This document shows, piece by piece, positions 18,670-27,914 of a stretch of 64,000 bases of DNA. Origin of the DNA: Roseitalea sp. (GTDB taxonomy: Bacteria > Pseudomonadota > Alphaproteobacteria > Rhizobiales > Rhizobiaceae); the NCBI GenBank assembly GCA_017642895.1, contig JAEPON010000016.1, positions 1-64,000 on the forward strand, in the 5' to 3' direction. The translations under genes were made by a program, and so were the position numbers. Positions within the stretch are counted from its first letter, which is position 1; every line of letters begins with the position of its first letter. The notes beneath the pieces are model-generated. The model saw nothing but the letters and a program-made list of their open reading frames with translations, did no database searches and was not told the DNA's origin.

Positions 18670-20516
18670 GATGGTTCGGTCGTCTCCTCGCGGTCAGGCG
18701 CGTCGCTCTGGTCGGTGTAGATGATCTTGGCCTCGCGCGTTGGCCTGGTCAGCGGCTCGGGCGTCACGGGCTGGGTGTGCAGCATGTGCCCGCCCGCATA
18801 GATGCCTTCGACGGCCTGGATGCGCAGCCGTTCCTCGTCCCGCTTGCGCACATCGTCGCGGATTTGTGATGCGACGTCTTCCGAAACACCCAGCGCCTGG
18901 AGCGTCCGGGCGCCGAAGACGAGACCCGATTCGAACGTCTCGCGCAGCTCATACTCGACATTGCCCGCCCGCAGCTCCAGCGTATGCGCCCGGTCATAGG
19001 CGCGCACGAACAGTCGCACTTCGGGATATTCGCGCTGGATCAGCGCGACGATCTGGTCTGTGACATCCTTTTTCTGCGTGCATATGGCAACGATCTTGGC
19101 GCGCTTGATGCCGGCCGCCTGGAGCACGTCCTTGCGTGTGCCGTCTCCGAAATAGATGCGAAAGCCGAAGCGTTGCGCCGCGCGCACCCGGTCGGCGGAA
19201 TGGTCGATGATGGTCACGTCCGAGCCGCCTGACAAAAGGATCTGCGAGGCGACCTGTCCGAAGCGCGAAAATCCGATCATCAAGACGTCGGCGCCGCTGT
19301 CGGCACCAGCGAAATCCTCATCCATCTCCTCGGGCTTGTCCTCGTCGGACAGGATCGGTCCGAGCGCGACGCTGATCGGCGTCAATGCCATGGAGAGGGT
19401 GACAATGGCGATCAGGATGGACGATGTCTGGCTGTCGAATATGCCGAACGCGACGGCCGACGAGAACATGACAAAACCGAATTCGCCGCCCTGCGGCAGC
19501 ACAAGGGCGGTGCGCACGGCGACATCATGCGGCGTCGAAAAAGCGCGGCACAGGCCGTAGATGATCGCCGCCTTGATCGTCATCAGAAGCGGCACGGCGA
19601 TCAGGATGACGAGCCATTCGCGCCGCAGGACGCCCAGATCGAGGCTCATGCCGATCGCCATGAAAAACAGGCCGAGCAGCAGGCCGCGGAACGGCTCGAT
19701 GTCGGCTTCCAGCTCATGCCGGTACGACGATTCGGCCAGCATCACGCCGGCGATGAACGCGCCCATGGCCATGGACAAACCCACCGCCTGCATCAGCATG
19801 GCCGAGGCCAGCACCACAAAAAGCGCCGTGGCGATCATCGCCTCGCGCGCGCCGGTGTTGCCGATGATCCGGAACAAGGGGTTGAGCAGGTATCGTCCTG
19901 CCGCGATCAGGACCGCGACGGCGCCGATGGCCAGCGCAAAATCGAGCGCGCGCATATTGTCGGTATCGGCTCCGCCCGGCGCCAGCAGCGGAATGATGGC
20001 GAGCAGCGGGACGATCGCCAGATCCTGGAACAGGAGGATCGCGAACGATTTCTGGCCGTGACGGCGGCTCATTTCGCCGCGCTCTTCCAGGATTTGCAGT
20101 GCAAATGCCGTCGATGACAAGGCCAGCCCGAAACCGATCACAAGGCTGGCTGCCAGGTCCAGCCGTGCCAGCGCCATGGCGAGCGCGCACAACACAAGTC
20201 CGGTGATCAGGACCTGGCTCGCCCCCAGCCCGAAGATCGACCGTCGCATCGACCACAGCCGCGACGGTTTGAGTTCCAGTCCGATGACGAACAGGAGCAG
20301 CACGACGCCGAATTCGGCAACCTGGAAGATTGCCTCGGCATCGGCAAACAGGCCGGCCACCGGCCCGATGACGACGCCCGCCGCCAGATAGCCCAGCACG
20401 GTGCCCAGCCCCATGCGCTTGAAGAGCGGCGCTGCGATCACCGCCCCGCCCAAGAGGATGATCGCCTCGCTGTAAAATCCAGGTGTCGCGCCGCCGGCCA
20501 TGTCGGGTTCCGTCAA
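18666..20516 (-). CDS. Kef-type monovalent cation:proton antiporter (CPA2)
   Basis: Inner-membrane CPA2 antiporter of 616 residues. About residues 15-390 are a Na+/H+ exchanger-type membrane domain (AIILLGGAVIAAPLF onwards, with the LLFVIGLELKPSRLW segment). From about 415 to 540 a TrkA-N (RCK) domain follows, with the nucleotide loop GFSRFGQVAS and acidic IIDHSADR. In KefB/KefC such systems extrude potassium in response to electrophiles and are gated by glutathione adducts; the neighbouring glyoxalase-fold protein fits that picture but is only circumstantial. First gene of the leftward operon. Confidence 0.9.
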   Translation of the reverse strand: MTEPDMAGGATPGFYSEAIILLGGAVIAAPLFKRMGLGTVLGYLAAGVVIGPVAGLFADAEAIFQVAEFGVVLLLFVIGLELKPSRLWSMRRSIFGLGASQVLITGLVLCALAMALARLDLAASLVIGFGLALSSTAFALQILEERGEMSRRHGQKSFAILLFQDLAIVPLLAIIPLLAPGGADTDNMRALDFALAIGAVAVLIAAGRYLLNPLFRIIGNTGAREAMIATALFVVLASAMLMQAVGLSMAMGAFIAGVMLAESSYRHELEADIEPFRGLLLGLFFMAIGMSLDLGVLRREWLVILIAVPLLMTIKAAIIYGLCRAFSTPHDVAVRTALVLPQGGEFGFVMFSSAVAFGIFDSQTSSILIAIVTLSMALTPISVALGPILSDEDKPEEMDEDFAGADSGADVLMIGFSRFGQVASQILLSGGSDVTIIDHSADRVRAAQRFGFRIYFGDGTRKDVLQAAGIKRAKIVAICTQKKDVTDQIVALIQREYPEVRLFVRAYDRAHTLELRAGNVEYELRETFESGLVFGARTLQALGVSEDVASQIRDDVRKRDEERLRIQAVEGIYAGGHMLHTQPVTPEPLTRPTREAKIIYTDQSDAPDREETTEPS

Positions 20517-20655
20517 TCGGGGCGCCAGCGCCGCGCCCGGCCTTGATGATCGTTGGTATCAGCAATAGATGAAGCGCCGACAAATGAAAACAACGCCGTT
20601 GCAGCCCGCCGATATTGTCACACTTGCCGCAGCGCCCAGTTCCGGACACGACCCG

Positions 20656-21993
20656 ATGGATGATCACAGCCAGACCTTGCTCGACCGCGCTTCCGCACTC
20701 GTCGAAGCCGCCAAACGTGCTGGCGCCGACGCGGCCGACGCGGTTTCCGTGCGTTCGCGCTCCCGCTCGGTGACGGTGCGCAACGGCAAGGTCGAGGGGA
20801 CCGATTCGTCGGAAAGCGACGAACTTTCATTGCGCGTCTTCGTCGGCCAGCGGGTGGCGAGCGTGTCGGCCGCAGCGGCCGCCGACGCGGACCAGCTCGC
20901 CGAGCGCGCCGTTGCCATGGCCAGGGTCTCGCCGGACGATCCTTATAACGGCCTTGCCGATCGCCAACGGCTGGCGCGCGAGCTTCCCGAACTCGACCTT
21001 TTTGATGGCACCGATATCTCGCCGCAGCGCCTGACCGACGACGCGCTGGAGGCCGAGGCGGCGGCGCTTGCCGTCGATGGCGTTACCAACTCGTCGGGCG
21101 GTTCGGCATCGGCCGGCGAGGCCGGCTTCGTTCTGGTCACATCGGACGGGTTTTCGGGCGCCTATCGCGGGTCCCGGTTCGGGCGCTCCGTTTCGGTGAT
21201 CGCCGGCGAAGGAACCGCGATGGAACGCGACTACGAGTTTTCCAGCCGAACGCACTTTTCCGATCTTGATCCCGCCGCCGAGATTGGCCGCAAGGCCGGC
21301 GAGCGTGCCGTCAGGCGCCTTAATCCGCGCAAGATGCCGACCGGCAAGGTCATGGCGATCTTCGATCCGCGCGTGGCCCGGTCGGTCCTGGGCCATCTGT
21401 CCGGCGCCATCAACGGCGCGTCGGTCGCCCGCAAATCGACCTTTCTGCGCGACAAGATGGGTCATGCCATTGCCAATCCGGCCATCACCGTGATCGACGA
21501 GCCGCACCGGCCGCGCGGCGCCGGCTCGCGCCTTTTCGATGGAGAAGGGGTTGCCGCCAGCCGTCTGACGATGGTCGAGGGCGGCGTGCTGCAACACTGG
21601 TTCCTGTCCACCGCCATCGGGCGCGAACTGGGGCTTGAAACCAACGGTCGCGGCGTTCGCGGCGGCACGACCGTCAATGCCGGCTCGACCAACCTGTCGA
21701 TCGAGCCTGGCGACATCTCGCCCGAGCAGATGATCGGCGACGCCGGAACCGGCTTTTACGTCACTGAAGTGTTTGGCCAGGGCGTCAACCTGATCACCGG
21801 CGAGTACAGCCGTGGCGCATCCGGCTTCTGGATAGAGAACGGAGAGTTGGCGTTTGCCGTCTCGGAGGTGACCATCGCCGGCAATCTTGGCGAGATGTTC
21901 ATGGCCATGGTGCCGGCGGACGATGTGGACCGCGCCTTTGCGACCGCCGCGCCAACGTTGGCGATCCCCTCCATGACGCTGGCCGGGACCTGA
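20656..21993 (+). CDS. pmbA: TldD/PmbA family metalloprotease-type protein PmbA
   Basis: PmbA (TldE) partners TldD in a protease complex known in E. coli for microcin B17 maturation and CcdA turnover. The 445 residues from the chosen ATG match the family. Typical segments are GADAADAVSVRSRSRSVTVR near the start, VEGGVLQHWFLST and the closing TGEYSRGASGFWIENGE. PmbA lacks the zinc motif of TldD, and no HExxxH is visible here, which supports PmbA over TldD. The reading frame is open from ATG 20569, which would add 29 residues not typical of the family; no clear ribosome site marks 20656, so the start is uncertain. No tldD gene is in the window. Confidence 0.88.
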   Translation: MDDHSQTLLDRASALVEAAKRAGADAADAVSVRSRSRSVTVRNGKVEGTDSSESDELSLRVFVGQRVASVSAAAAADADQLAERAVAMARVSPDDPYNGLADRQRLARELPELDLFDGTDISPQRLTDDALEAEAAALAVDGVTNSSGGSASAGEAGFVLVTSDGFSGAYRGSRFGRSVSVIAGEGTAMERDYEFSSRTHFSDLDPAAEIGRKAGERAVRRLNPRKMPTGKVMAIFDPRVARSVLGHLSGAINGASVARKSTFLRDKMGHAIANPAITVIDEPHRPRGAGSRLFDGEGVAASRLTMVEGGVLQHWFLSTAIGRELGLETNGRGVRGGTTVNAGSTNLSIEPGDISPEQMIGDAGTGFYVTEVFGQGVNLITGEYSRGASGFWIENGELAFAVSEVTIAGNLGEMFMAMVPADDVDRAFATAAPTLAIPSMTLAGT

Positions 21994-22002
21994 CCGGCGG
22001 TG

Positions 22003-22824
22003 ATGCGACCCGCAGACGCCCCGCCGCCGCTTCCCGCTCTCGCCGATGAACTGGCGCTTATCGCCCAAACGGCGCGAACGGCCGGTGCCATGGCGATGGA
22101 CTATTTCGGCGGCAGCGATCTCGATGTACGGCTCAAGGACGGCGAATCGCCGGTGACCAAGGCCGACTATGCGGTCGATCGCTATCTGCGCGAGACGCTT
22201 CTGGCCGCCCGGCCGGACTATGGCTGGCTGTCCGAGGAAACCGCGGACGATGATGTCGCCGGCCGGATCGCCGCGCCGCGCACCTTCATTGCCGACCCGA
22301 TCGACGGAACCCGCGCCTTCATCGCCGGGCACGCTGTCTGGTGCGTTTCGGTCGGCTTGGTCGAAGACGGAAAACCTGTCGCGGGCGTCCTTGAATGCCC
22401 GGCGCTGGGCGAGACGATCAGCGCAACCCTGGGCGGCGGCGCATGGTGGAACGGCCAGTCCATCAGGGTCGCCGGCCCCGGTTCCGAACCGCTGATCGGC
22501 GGCCCCCGGGGCCTTGTCGACAGGTTCAACGCATCGGGCGCGGCCCGCGCCCGCCGGCACAGCCACGTGCCGTCTTTGGCATACCGCCTGGCCATGGTTG
22601 CCCGCGGTTCCATGGATGGCAGCTTCGTCAAACCGTTCGCATCGGACTGGGACATTGCCGCCGCGGCACTCATCCTGACCGAAGCGGGCGGTGTGTTCAC
22701 GGACGGTCATGGCGACGCGGTGGCGCTCAATGGCGTCGATCCGCTCAAGGGCACTCTGGTCGCCTGCCATCCCGACCTTCAAGGCGCAATGTTGGGAGTT
22801 GTCGGCGATCTCGGCTTCGGATAA
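22003..22824 (+). CDS. Inositol monophosphatase-family phosphatase (CysQ/SuhB-like)
   Basis: Mg2+-dependent sugar/nucleotide phosphatase of 273 residues. The metal-binding signature is ADPIDGTRAFIAG near 97-109 with LSEET upstream and the second aspartate in SDWDIAAAALILTEAGG. Specificity within the family (inositol phosphate, 3'-phosphoadenosine 5'-phosphate, histidinol phosphate) cannot be fixed by eye. It follows pmbA by nine bases and precedes DUF4170 and waaA, an arrangement I associate with Hyphomicrobiales. A GTG immediately upstream (22000) is an alternative start. Confidence 0.85.
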   Translation: MRPADAPPPLPALADELALIAQTARTAGAMAMDYFGGSDLDVRLKDGESPVTKADYAVDRYLRETLLAARPDYGWLSEETADDDVAGRIAAPRTFIADPIDGTRAFIAGHAVWCVSVGLVEDGKPVAGVLECPALGETISATLGGGAWWNGQSIRVAGPGSEPLIGGPRGLVDRFNASGAARARRHSHVPSLAYRLAMVARGSMDGSFVKPFASDWDIAAAALILTEAGGVFTDGHGDAVALNGVDPLKGTLVACHPDLQGAMLGVVGDLGFG

Positions 22825-22874
22825 TCAGGCGCCAGTTTCCCGACCCGGTTGCGCAGCGCAAAGGCAGACACTTC

Positions 22875-23111
22875 ATGTCGGACACGACGCAGGACACCCA
22901 ACTCTTGCACCTGGTTTTCGGTGGCGAGCTGGAATCGCCCGACGGCATACGCTTCCGTGACCTGGAGGCGCTCGACGTTGTCGGCATCTTTCCCGACTAT
23001 GCCAGCGCGGTTGCCGCCTGGAAGGCGAAGGCGCAGATGACCGTCGATAACGCGCATATGCGCTATTTCGTCGTTCACCTGCACAGGCTTCTCGATCCGG
23101 ACAAGGACTGA
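22875..23111 (+). CDS. DUF4170 domain protein
   Basis: Small 78-residue protein, hydrophilic and acidic at the start, with the core LLHLVFGGELESPDGIRF and the closing MRYFVVHLHRLLDPD, which I recognise as the DUF4170 family found in alphaproteobacteria beside waaA. No function is known. ATG 22875 chosen as it gives the family length, although the frame is open far upstream. It lies between the IMPase-like gene (50 bases) and waaA (167 bases). Confidence 0.8.
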   Translation: MSDTTQDTQLLHLVFGGELESPDGIRFRDLEALDVVGIFPDYASAVAAWKAKAQMTVDNAHMRYFVVHLHRLLDPDKD

Positions 23112-23278
23112 CAGACCGATGCGACACCGGAACGGTGCTCTTTGGAGGGGTCGATCCGAATGTCGCCATGGTTGGTCATCAGGGTCGATCGCCGCCACGG
23201 CCCGGCGCGTTCGACCATCTGACGAACGCAGACGACGGGAGGCGCAAGGCGCAGGGGCATGAACGCGGGTATGACACG

Positions 23279-24655
23279 ATGAGCGAACGCTGGGCGCGAC
23301 TGGCGCTGCAGACATATCGCTGGGCCGGCATGGCTGCCTATCCGTTCATGGGCGTCTACGTGGCCATGCGCGCCAGTCGCGGCAAGGAACAGCATGACCG
23401 GCGCGGCGAACGCTATGGCCGGGCCTCGCAACGGCGCCCGGACGGCCCGCTGGTCTGGGTGCACGCGGTGTCCGTCGGCGAGACCGGCGCGGTGTCGGGG
23501 CTGATCGGGCGGCTGCGCAAACGGGGCGTGCCGGTGGTCCTGACGACCGGAACCGTCACCTCGGCCGCACTGGCCCGCGAGCGGTTCGGCGATGAGGTGA
23601 TCCACCAATATGTGCCGCTCGATCTCAAACCAGCGGTCAGCCGGTTTTTGAACTATTGGCAGCCCGATCTGGCGGTCTTCGCCGAATCCGAGATCTGGCC
23701 GATGACCATTTTGGAACTGGGCGCTCGTCGCATACCCCAGGTCCTGATCAACGGCCGCATGTCGGATCGCTCATTCCGCCGTTGGAAGAACCGGATCGCG
23801 CTGGCCGAATCGCTGTTTGAGAACCTCTCGCACGTCGCCGCGCAGACCGAGCGCGATGGCGAGCGTTTTCGCGCGCTCGGCGCCCGGCCGGTCACCGTCT
23901 CCGGCAATCTCAAGGCCGATGTGCCGGTGCCACCCGTCGAGCCCGGTGTCCTGACGCAGATGCGCGCCCGCACCGAAAGGCGGCCGGTCTGGCTTGCCGT
24001 GTCCACGCATGAAGGCGAGGAGTTGGCCGCCGCCCGCGTCCACGCCCTGCTGAAAAAGCGCTGGCCGGGCCTTCTGACCGTCATCGTGCCGCGCCATCCG
24101 ACCCGTGCCGACGAACTGGCCGTCGCGATCGGCGAGATGGGCCTGACCGTCGTCCGCCGGACGCGCGACACGTTTCCCACCGATGGCGCCGACATCTTCC
24201 TGGGCGACACGATCGGCGAAATGGGCCTTTACCTGCGCATGGGCAAGATTGCCTTTGTCGGCCGGTCCCTGACCGCCGAAGGCGGGCAGAACCCGCTCGA
24301 GCCCGCCATGCTGGGCTGCGCCGTGCTCACCGGCCCGAACCTTTCCAATTTCGAGGAGATTTACGCGCGGTTCAAAAAGGCGCGCGCGGCGCGCATCGTT
24401 GACGACGAGATGATGTTGGCCAAGGCGGTCAACTTCCTGCTGGCCAACGAGGCGATGTGCGATGCCATGGCCGCCGCCGGACAGGGCGTGGTCGCCGACA
24501 TGGAGGGCGCGCTGGAACGCACCTGGCGCACGCTGACCCCTTACGTCCAGCCTCTGGTCGTCAAGGCCAGCCTGTCACCGACGGGCCAGAGCAACGAAAA
24601 AGGCAATCCCGATCCCGTGCCGACGGCCAATGGTGGAGCCCGGTTTGGCTGGTAA
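23279..24655 (+). CDS. waaA: 3-deoxy-D-manno-octulosonic acid (Kdo) transferase
   Basis: GT30 glycosyltransferase that adds Kdo to the lipid A precursor at the inner membrane. An N-terminal membrane anchor segment (about 15-30) is followed by WVHAVSVGETGAV, PLVWV-type strands and the GT-B C-terminal half with FVGRSLTAEGGQNPLEPAM, the conserved Kdo-transferase signature. From ATG 23279 the protein has 458 residues, slightly longer than E. coli WaaA (425), mostly at the C-terminus. The frame is open 144 bases further upstream but that sequence does not look like the family. The 3' end overlaps lpxK by 26 bases. Confidence 0.94.
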   Translation: MSERWARLALQTYRWAGMAAYPFMGVYVAMRASRGKEQHDRRGERYGRASQRRPDGPLVWVHAVSVGETGAVSGLIGRLRKRGVPVVLTTGTVTSAALARERFGDEVIHQYVPLDLKPAVSRFLNYWQPDLAVFAESEIWPMTILELGARRIPQVLINGRMSDRSFRRWKNRIALAESLFENLSHVAAQTERDGERFRALGARPVTVSGNLKADVPVPPVEPGVLTQMRARTERRPVWLAVSTHEGEELAAARVHALLKKRWPGLLTVIVPRHPTRADELAVAIGEMGLTVVRRTRDTFPTDGADIFLGDTIGEMGLYLRMGKIAFVGRSLTAEGGQNPLEPAMLGCAVLTGPNLSNFEEIYARFKKARAARIVDDEMMLAKAVNFLLANEAMCDAMAAAGQGVVADMEGALERTWRTLTPYVQPLVVKASLSPTGQSNEKGNPDPVPTANGGARFGW

Positions 24656-25676
24656 CGAGGCGCCGCCCTTCTGGTACGAGAAGCCCGGCGTCAACGCCCG
24701 GCTTCTGGCGCCTGCCGCGCTTGTTTATGGCGCCGTCGCGCGCCGTCGCATGGACCGTGAGGTGTCCGCCCGGGTCAACGCGCCGGTCCTGTGCATCGGC
24801 AATCTGACGGTCGGCGGCACCGGCAAGACGCCGACCGCGATCGCCATCGCGTCGGCTGCCGAAAAGCACCGTTACCGACCGGGCATCGTCTCGCGCGGCT
24901 ATGGCGGCAGCCATTTGCGGCCGCATCGGGTCGATCCGGCCGCCGACACCGCGCGATCGGTCGGCGACGAGGCGCTGCTCCTGGCCCGCGCGGCGCCGAC
25001 GGTGATCGGTGCGAACCGGGCTCACAGCGCCCAGACGCTGATCGATGACGGCGCCGACTTCATCATCATGGATGATGGTTTCCAGAGCCGGTCGCTGCAC
25101 ATGGACTATGCGCTGATCACGCTTGATGCGCGGCGCGGAATCGGCAATGGCCGGGTCATCCCCGCCGGTCCCTTGCGCGCGCCCCTGCGCGACCAGATGC
25201 GCCTCGCCGACGCGGTGTTGCGGATCGGCGAGGGCGACAAGGGTGACCGGGTCATCCGCGCTGCCGCCCGTGCCGGAAAGCCGGTCATGCAGGCCCATCT
25301 CCGGCCGGCCAATGTGCGCGAAATCTCGGGCCGGCAGGTCTTGGCCTATTGCGGCATCGGTGATCCGGGCAAGTTCTACGAAACGCTGCATCACTATGGT
25401 TGCATGCTGGCCGGGACCCGTTCGTTTGGCGATCATCACATGTTTACCGATGCCGACGCCAAGGCGCTGATCGGCAAGGCCGATGCCGAGGGGCTGGAAC
25501 TGGTGACGACGGAAAAGGACGCGGTCCGCCTGTCCAACCGGGAGGGGCCGCTGGCCAGGCTGCGCGCGCGCACCCATGTGTTGCCGGTGGCCCTGACATT
25601 TGAAACCGCCGCCGACATGGACGCGATCATCATGGCGACCGAGCGGCGCTATCAGCAGCGCAGGCTTGGCAATTAG
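24630..25676 (+). CDS. lpxK: Tetraacyldisaccharide 4'-kinase
   Basis: Phosphorylates the 4' position of the lipid A disaccharide at the inner membrane, the step before Kdo transfer. The 348 residues match the family. The Walker A loop is GNLTVGGTGKTPT (about 54-66), preceded by a hydrophobic N-terminal helix. MDDGFQSRSL is the conserved DDGFQ motif. It is translationally nested in the end of waaA, so the two lipid A-Kdo enzymes are co-produced. Confidence 0.95.
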   Translation: MVEPGLAGNEAPPFWYEKPGVNARLLAPAALVYGAVARRRMDREVSARVNAPVLCIGNLTVGGTGKTPTAIAIASAAEKHRYRPGIVSRGYGGSHLRPHRVDPAADTARSVGDEALLLARAAPTVIGANRAHSAQTLIDDGADFIIMDDGFQSRSLHMDYALITLDARRGIGNGRVIPAGPLRAPLRDQMRLADAVLRIGEGDKGDRVIRAAARAGKPVMQAHLRPANVREISGRQVLAYCGIGDPGKFYETLHHYGCMLAGTRSFGDHHMFTDADAKALIGKADAEGLELVTTEKDAVRLSNREGPLARLRARTHVLPVALTFETAADMDAIIMATERRYQQRRLGN

Positions 25677-25903
25677 CCCGTTTGCGTGGGCAGTGCGCCG
25701 TCTTCCCGTTCGGCCTGAAGCGATGCTTGAACGTCCACATAGGCTTGCTGGCGCGCCACGCTCCAATATTTCAGCTCGTCGATCGGGATCGGCGTGCCGG
25801 TGATTGCACAGCGCACAAATGTCCCCGGCGTGATCACGCGGAAATCGGCGTCCAGATAGCGCACCTTGGCTTCGTTGGAGCTTGGAATGTCGTGGATGTT
25901 CAT
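25673..25903 (-). CDS. DUF2093 domain protein
   Basis: A 76-residue protein starting MNIHDIPSSNEAKVRYLDADF and containing VITPGTFVRCAITGTPIPIDELKYWS, which matches the alphaproteobacterial DUF2093 family. A lone cysteine and the small size suggest a compact cytosolic protein; no function is known. The internal ATG at 25903 gives the family N-terminus; the frame is open to 25951. It converges with lpxK (four-base overlap). mutL is upstream in the same direction. Confidence 0.82.
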   Translation of the reverse strand: MNIHDIPSSNEAKVRYLDADFRVITPGTFVRCAITGTPIPIDELKYWSVARQQAYVDVQASLQAEREDGALPTQTG

Positions 25904-25996
25904 TGCGGTCTCCGACCCCAGCGAAAGGCCACAATTCGGTGTTGGCGTCAAGGAAAACCGGAATCCGGGCTGGGCTGCTTGCAGGGATCGCGCCGC

Positions 25997-27829
25997 TCAG
26001 CGCCGTCCGAACAGCCGTTCTATGTCAGACAGCTTGAGTTCGATGAAGGTCGGCCGGCCATGATTGCAGGTGCCCGAGCCCGGCGTTCGTTCCATCTGTC
26101 TGAGCAACGCATCCATCTCCGCCGGTCGCATCCGTCGCCCGGCGCGCACCGAACCGTGGCAGGCCATGGTCGAGGCGACCGCTTCGAGCCGGTCGCGCAG
26201 CCGGCTGGCCGCCTCGTCGGCGCCGGAAAGCCCATCCGCTTCCAACGTGTCCGAGAGATCGCCGATAAGACCGGAGACATCGGTTTCGCCAAGCATGGCG
26301 GGCGTGGCGCGCACCGCAACCGCACCCGTGCCGAACGGTTCGATCTCGAGGCCGACGCGGCCCAGCGTCTCGGCCATCGCGCAAAGGTTGGCGGCCCGTT
26401 CGGGGTCGAGATCGACAATCTCCGGCACCAGAAGCATCTGCGCGGGCAGGGGACGGCTGTGCATGGCTTTCTTGAGTGCCTCGAAAACCAGCCTTTCATG
26501 GGCCGCATGCTGGTCGACCAGGACCACGCTGTCGCCGGTCTGCGCCAGTATGTAGGTGTCATGCAGTTGCGCGCGCGCCGCACCGAGCGGATGGTTCGTG
26601 TCCGTCCCGCTGGCCATGTCGGCCGAGGCCGGCGGCGCGCCGGGGGCCGTCTTGAACCGCGCCTGCGCGGTGTCCGAAAACCCCGCACCGTTCGCCATGT
26701 CTGCAAGCGGTGCCTGCCAGCCCGGCACGATCGCCGCCGAACCCGATGACGGGGAACCGTTCGGCGTTGAGGCCGATGGTGCGGCAAAGGCTGCGGCCAG
26801 ACGATCGCCGTCGCGCTTCGAGGCGCGAATGCCGGCATCGTGCAAGGCCCGCCGCACGCCGCCAACGATCAGGGCCCGCACGAGACCCGGATCGCGGAAC
26901 CGCACATCGGCCTTGGCCGGATGGACGTTGACATCGACATCGGCCGGATCAATGTCGACGAACAGTACGGCCGCCGCGTGCCGGCCGCGTTCGAGCATGT
27001 CGGAATAGGCGCCGCGCAACGCGCCCAACATCTGCTTGTCGCGCACCGGCCGGCCGTTGACATACACAAATTGCTGGTTGGCAGAAGCCCGGTGGAAGGC
27101 GGGCAGGCCAACAAGGCCCTGCAGCCCCACGCTCTCCTTTTGGGCATCGACCGGCACGGCATTGTCGATGAAGTCCGTCCCGAGAACCTGACCGATGCGC
27201 CTGAGCAGACCATCATCGTGCGGCGAGGCGGCCGGATAGTCCAGCATCGACCGGTCCGGCCCCGTCAGCGTGAAGTGAATGGGAGGAAATGCCATGGCGA
27301 TGCGCTTGACGATATCAGAGATGGCCGAGTTTTCGGCGCGCTCGCCTTTCAGGAACTTCAGCCGTGCCGGCGTCGCAAAGAAAAGATCGCGCACCTCGAC
27401 CAGCGTGCCTCCATTGGCTGGCGCCGGGCGCGGGCCATCGACATGTCCGCCATCAATGGCGATCTCCGCACCGGTGTCGGCACCATGTCGCCGCGAGCGG
27501 ATGCGCATGCGCGCCACCGAGCCGATCGAGGGCAGTGCCTCGCCGCGAAAGCCGAGCGTGGCAATCGCATCAAGGCCGTTATCGAGCTTGGACGTGCAAT
27601 GCCGCGACACGGCCAATTCCAGTTCGCCCGGCGCCATGCCATGGCCGTCATCGACGACGCGCATCAGCGTCTTGCCGCCGCCCGCGGTCGCGATCTCGAT
27701 CCGGCGTGCGCCGGCGTCGATGGCGTTTTCGACCAGTTCCTTGATCACCGAGGCAGGCCTTTCGACGACCTCGCCGGCGGCGATTTGGTTGACGACCGTC
27801 TCGTCAAGGCGGCGGATGCTCATCGACAC
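25997..27829 (-). CDS. mutL: DNA mismatch repair protein MutL
   Basis: Mismatch repair matchmaker/endonuclease, 610 residues. The GHKL ATPase domain has ELVENAIDAGARRIEI and DDGHGM near the start and GFRGEALPSIGSV. The C-terminal dimerisation domain has DQHAAHERLVFE, which fits the DQHA-x2-E-x4-E endonuclease motif of MutL proteins from organisms without MutH. The late motif usually read CPHGRP is CNHGRP here. A variable, Ala/Pro-rich linker occupies about 335-425. Leftward, followed by DUF2093. Confidence 0.96.
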   Translation of the reverse strand: MSMSIRRLDETVVNQIAAGEVVERPASVIKELVENAIDAGARRIEIATAGGGKTLMRVVDDGHGMAPGELELAVSRHCTSKLDNGLDAIATLGFRGEALPSIGSVARMRIRSRRHGADTGAEIAIDGGHVDGPRPAPANGGTLVEVRDLFFATPARLKFLKGERAENSAISDIVKRIAMAFPPIHFTLTGPDRSMLDYPAASPHDDGLLRRIGQVLGTDFIDNAVPVDAQKESVGLQGLVGLPAFHRASANQQFVYVNGRPVRDKQMLGALRGAYSDMLERGRHAAAVLFVDIDPADVDVNVHPAKADVRFRDPGLVRALIVGGVRRALHDAGIRASKRDGDRLAAAFAAPSASTPNGSPSSGSAAIVPGWQAPLADMANGAGFSDTAQARFKTAPGAPPASADMASGTDTNHPLGAARAQLHDTYILAQTGDSVVLVDQHAAHERLVFEALKKAMHSRPLPAQMLLVPEIVDLDPERAANLCAMAETLGRVGLEIEPFGTGAVAVRATPAMLGETDVSGLIGDLSDTLEADGLSGADEAASRLRDRLEAVASTMACHGSVRAGRRMRPAEMDALLRQMERTPGSGTCNHGRPTFIELKLSDIERLFGRR

Positions 27830-27914
27830 AATATAGGCAATGGCTTGGCGCCGGAGAACCGGTCGCGGCGAACGCGTGTTTGTTATGAACAGGCGGTTGT
27901 GGCCGGTGCCCCGG

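Noticed and set aside
20569..20655. 29-residue N-terminal extension of PmbA
   Set aside because: The frame is open but the residues do not match the family and no ribosome site supports ATG 20569.
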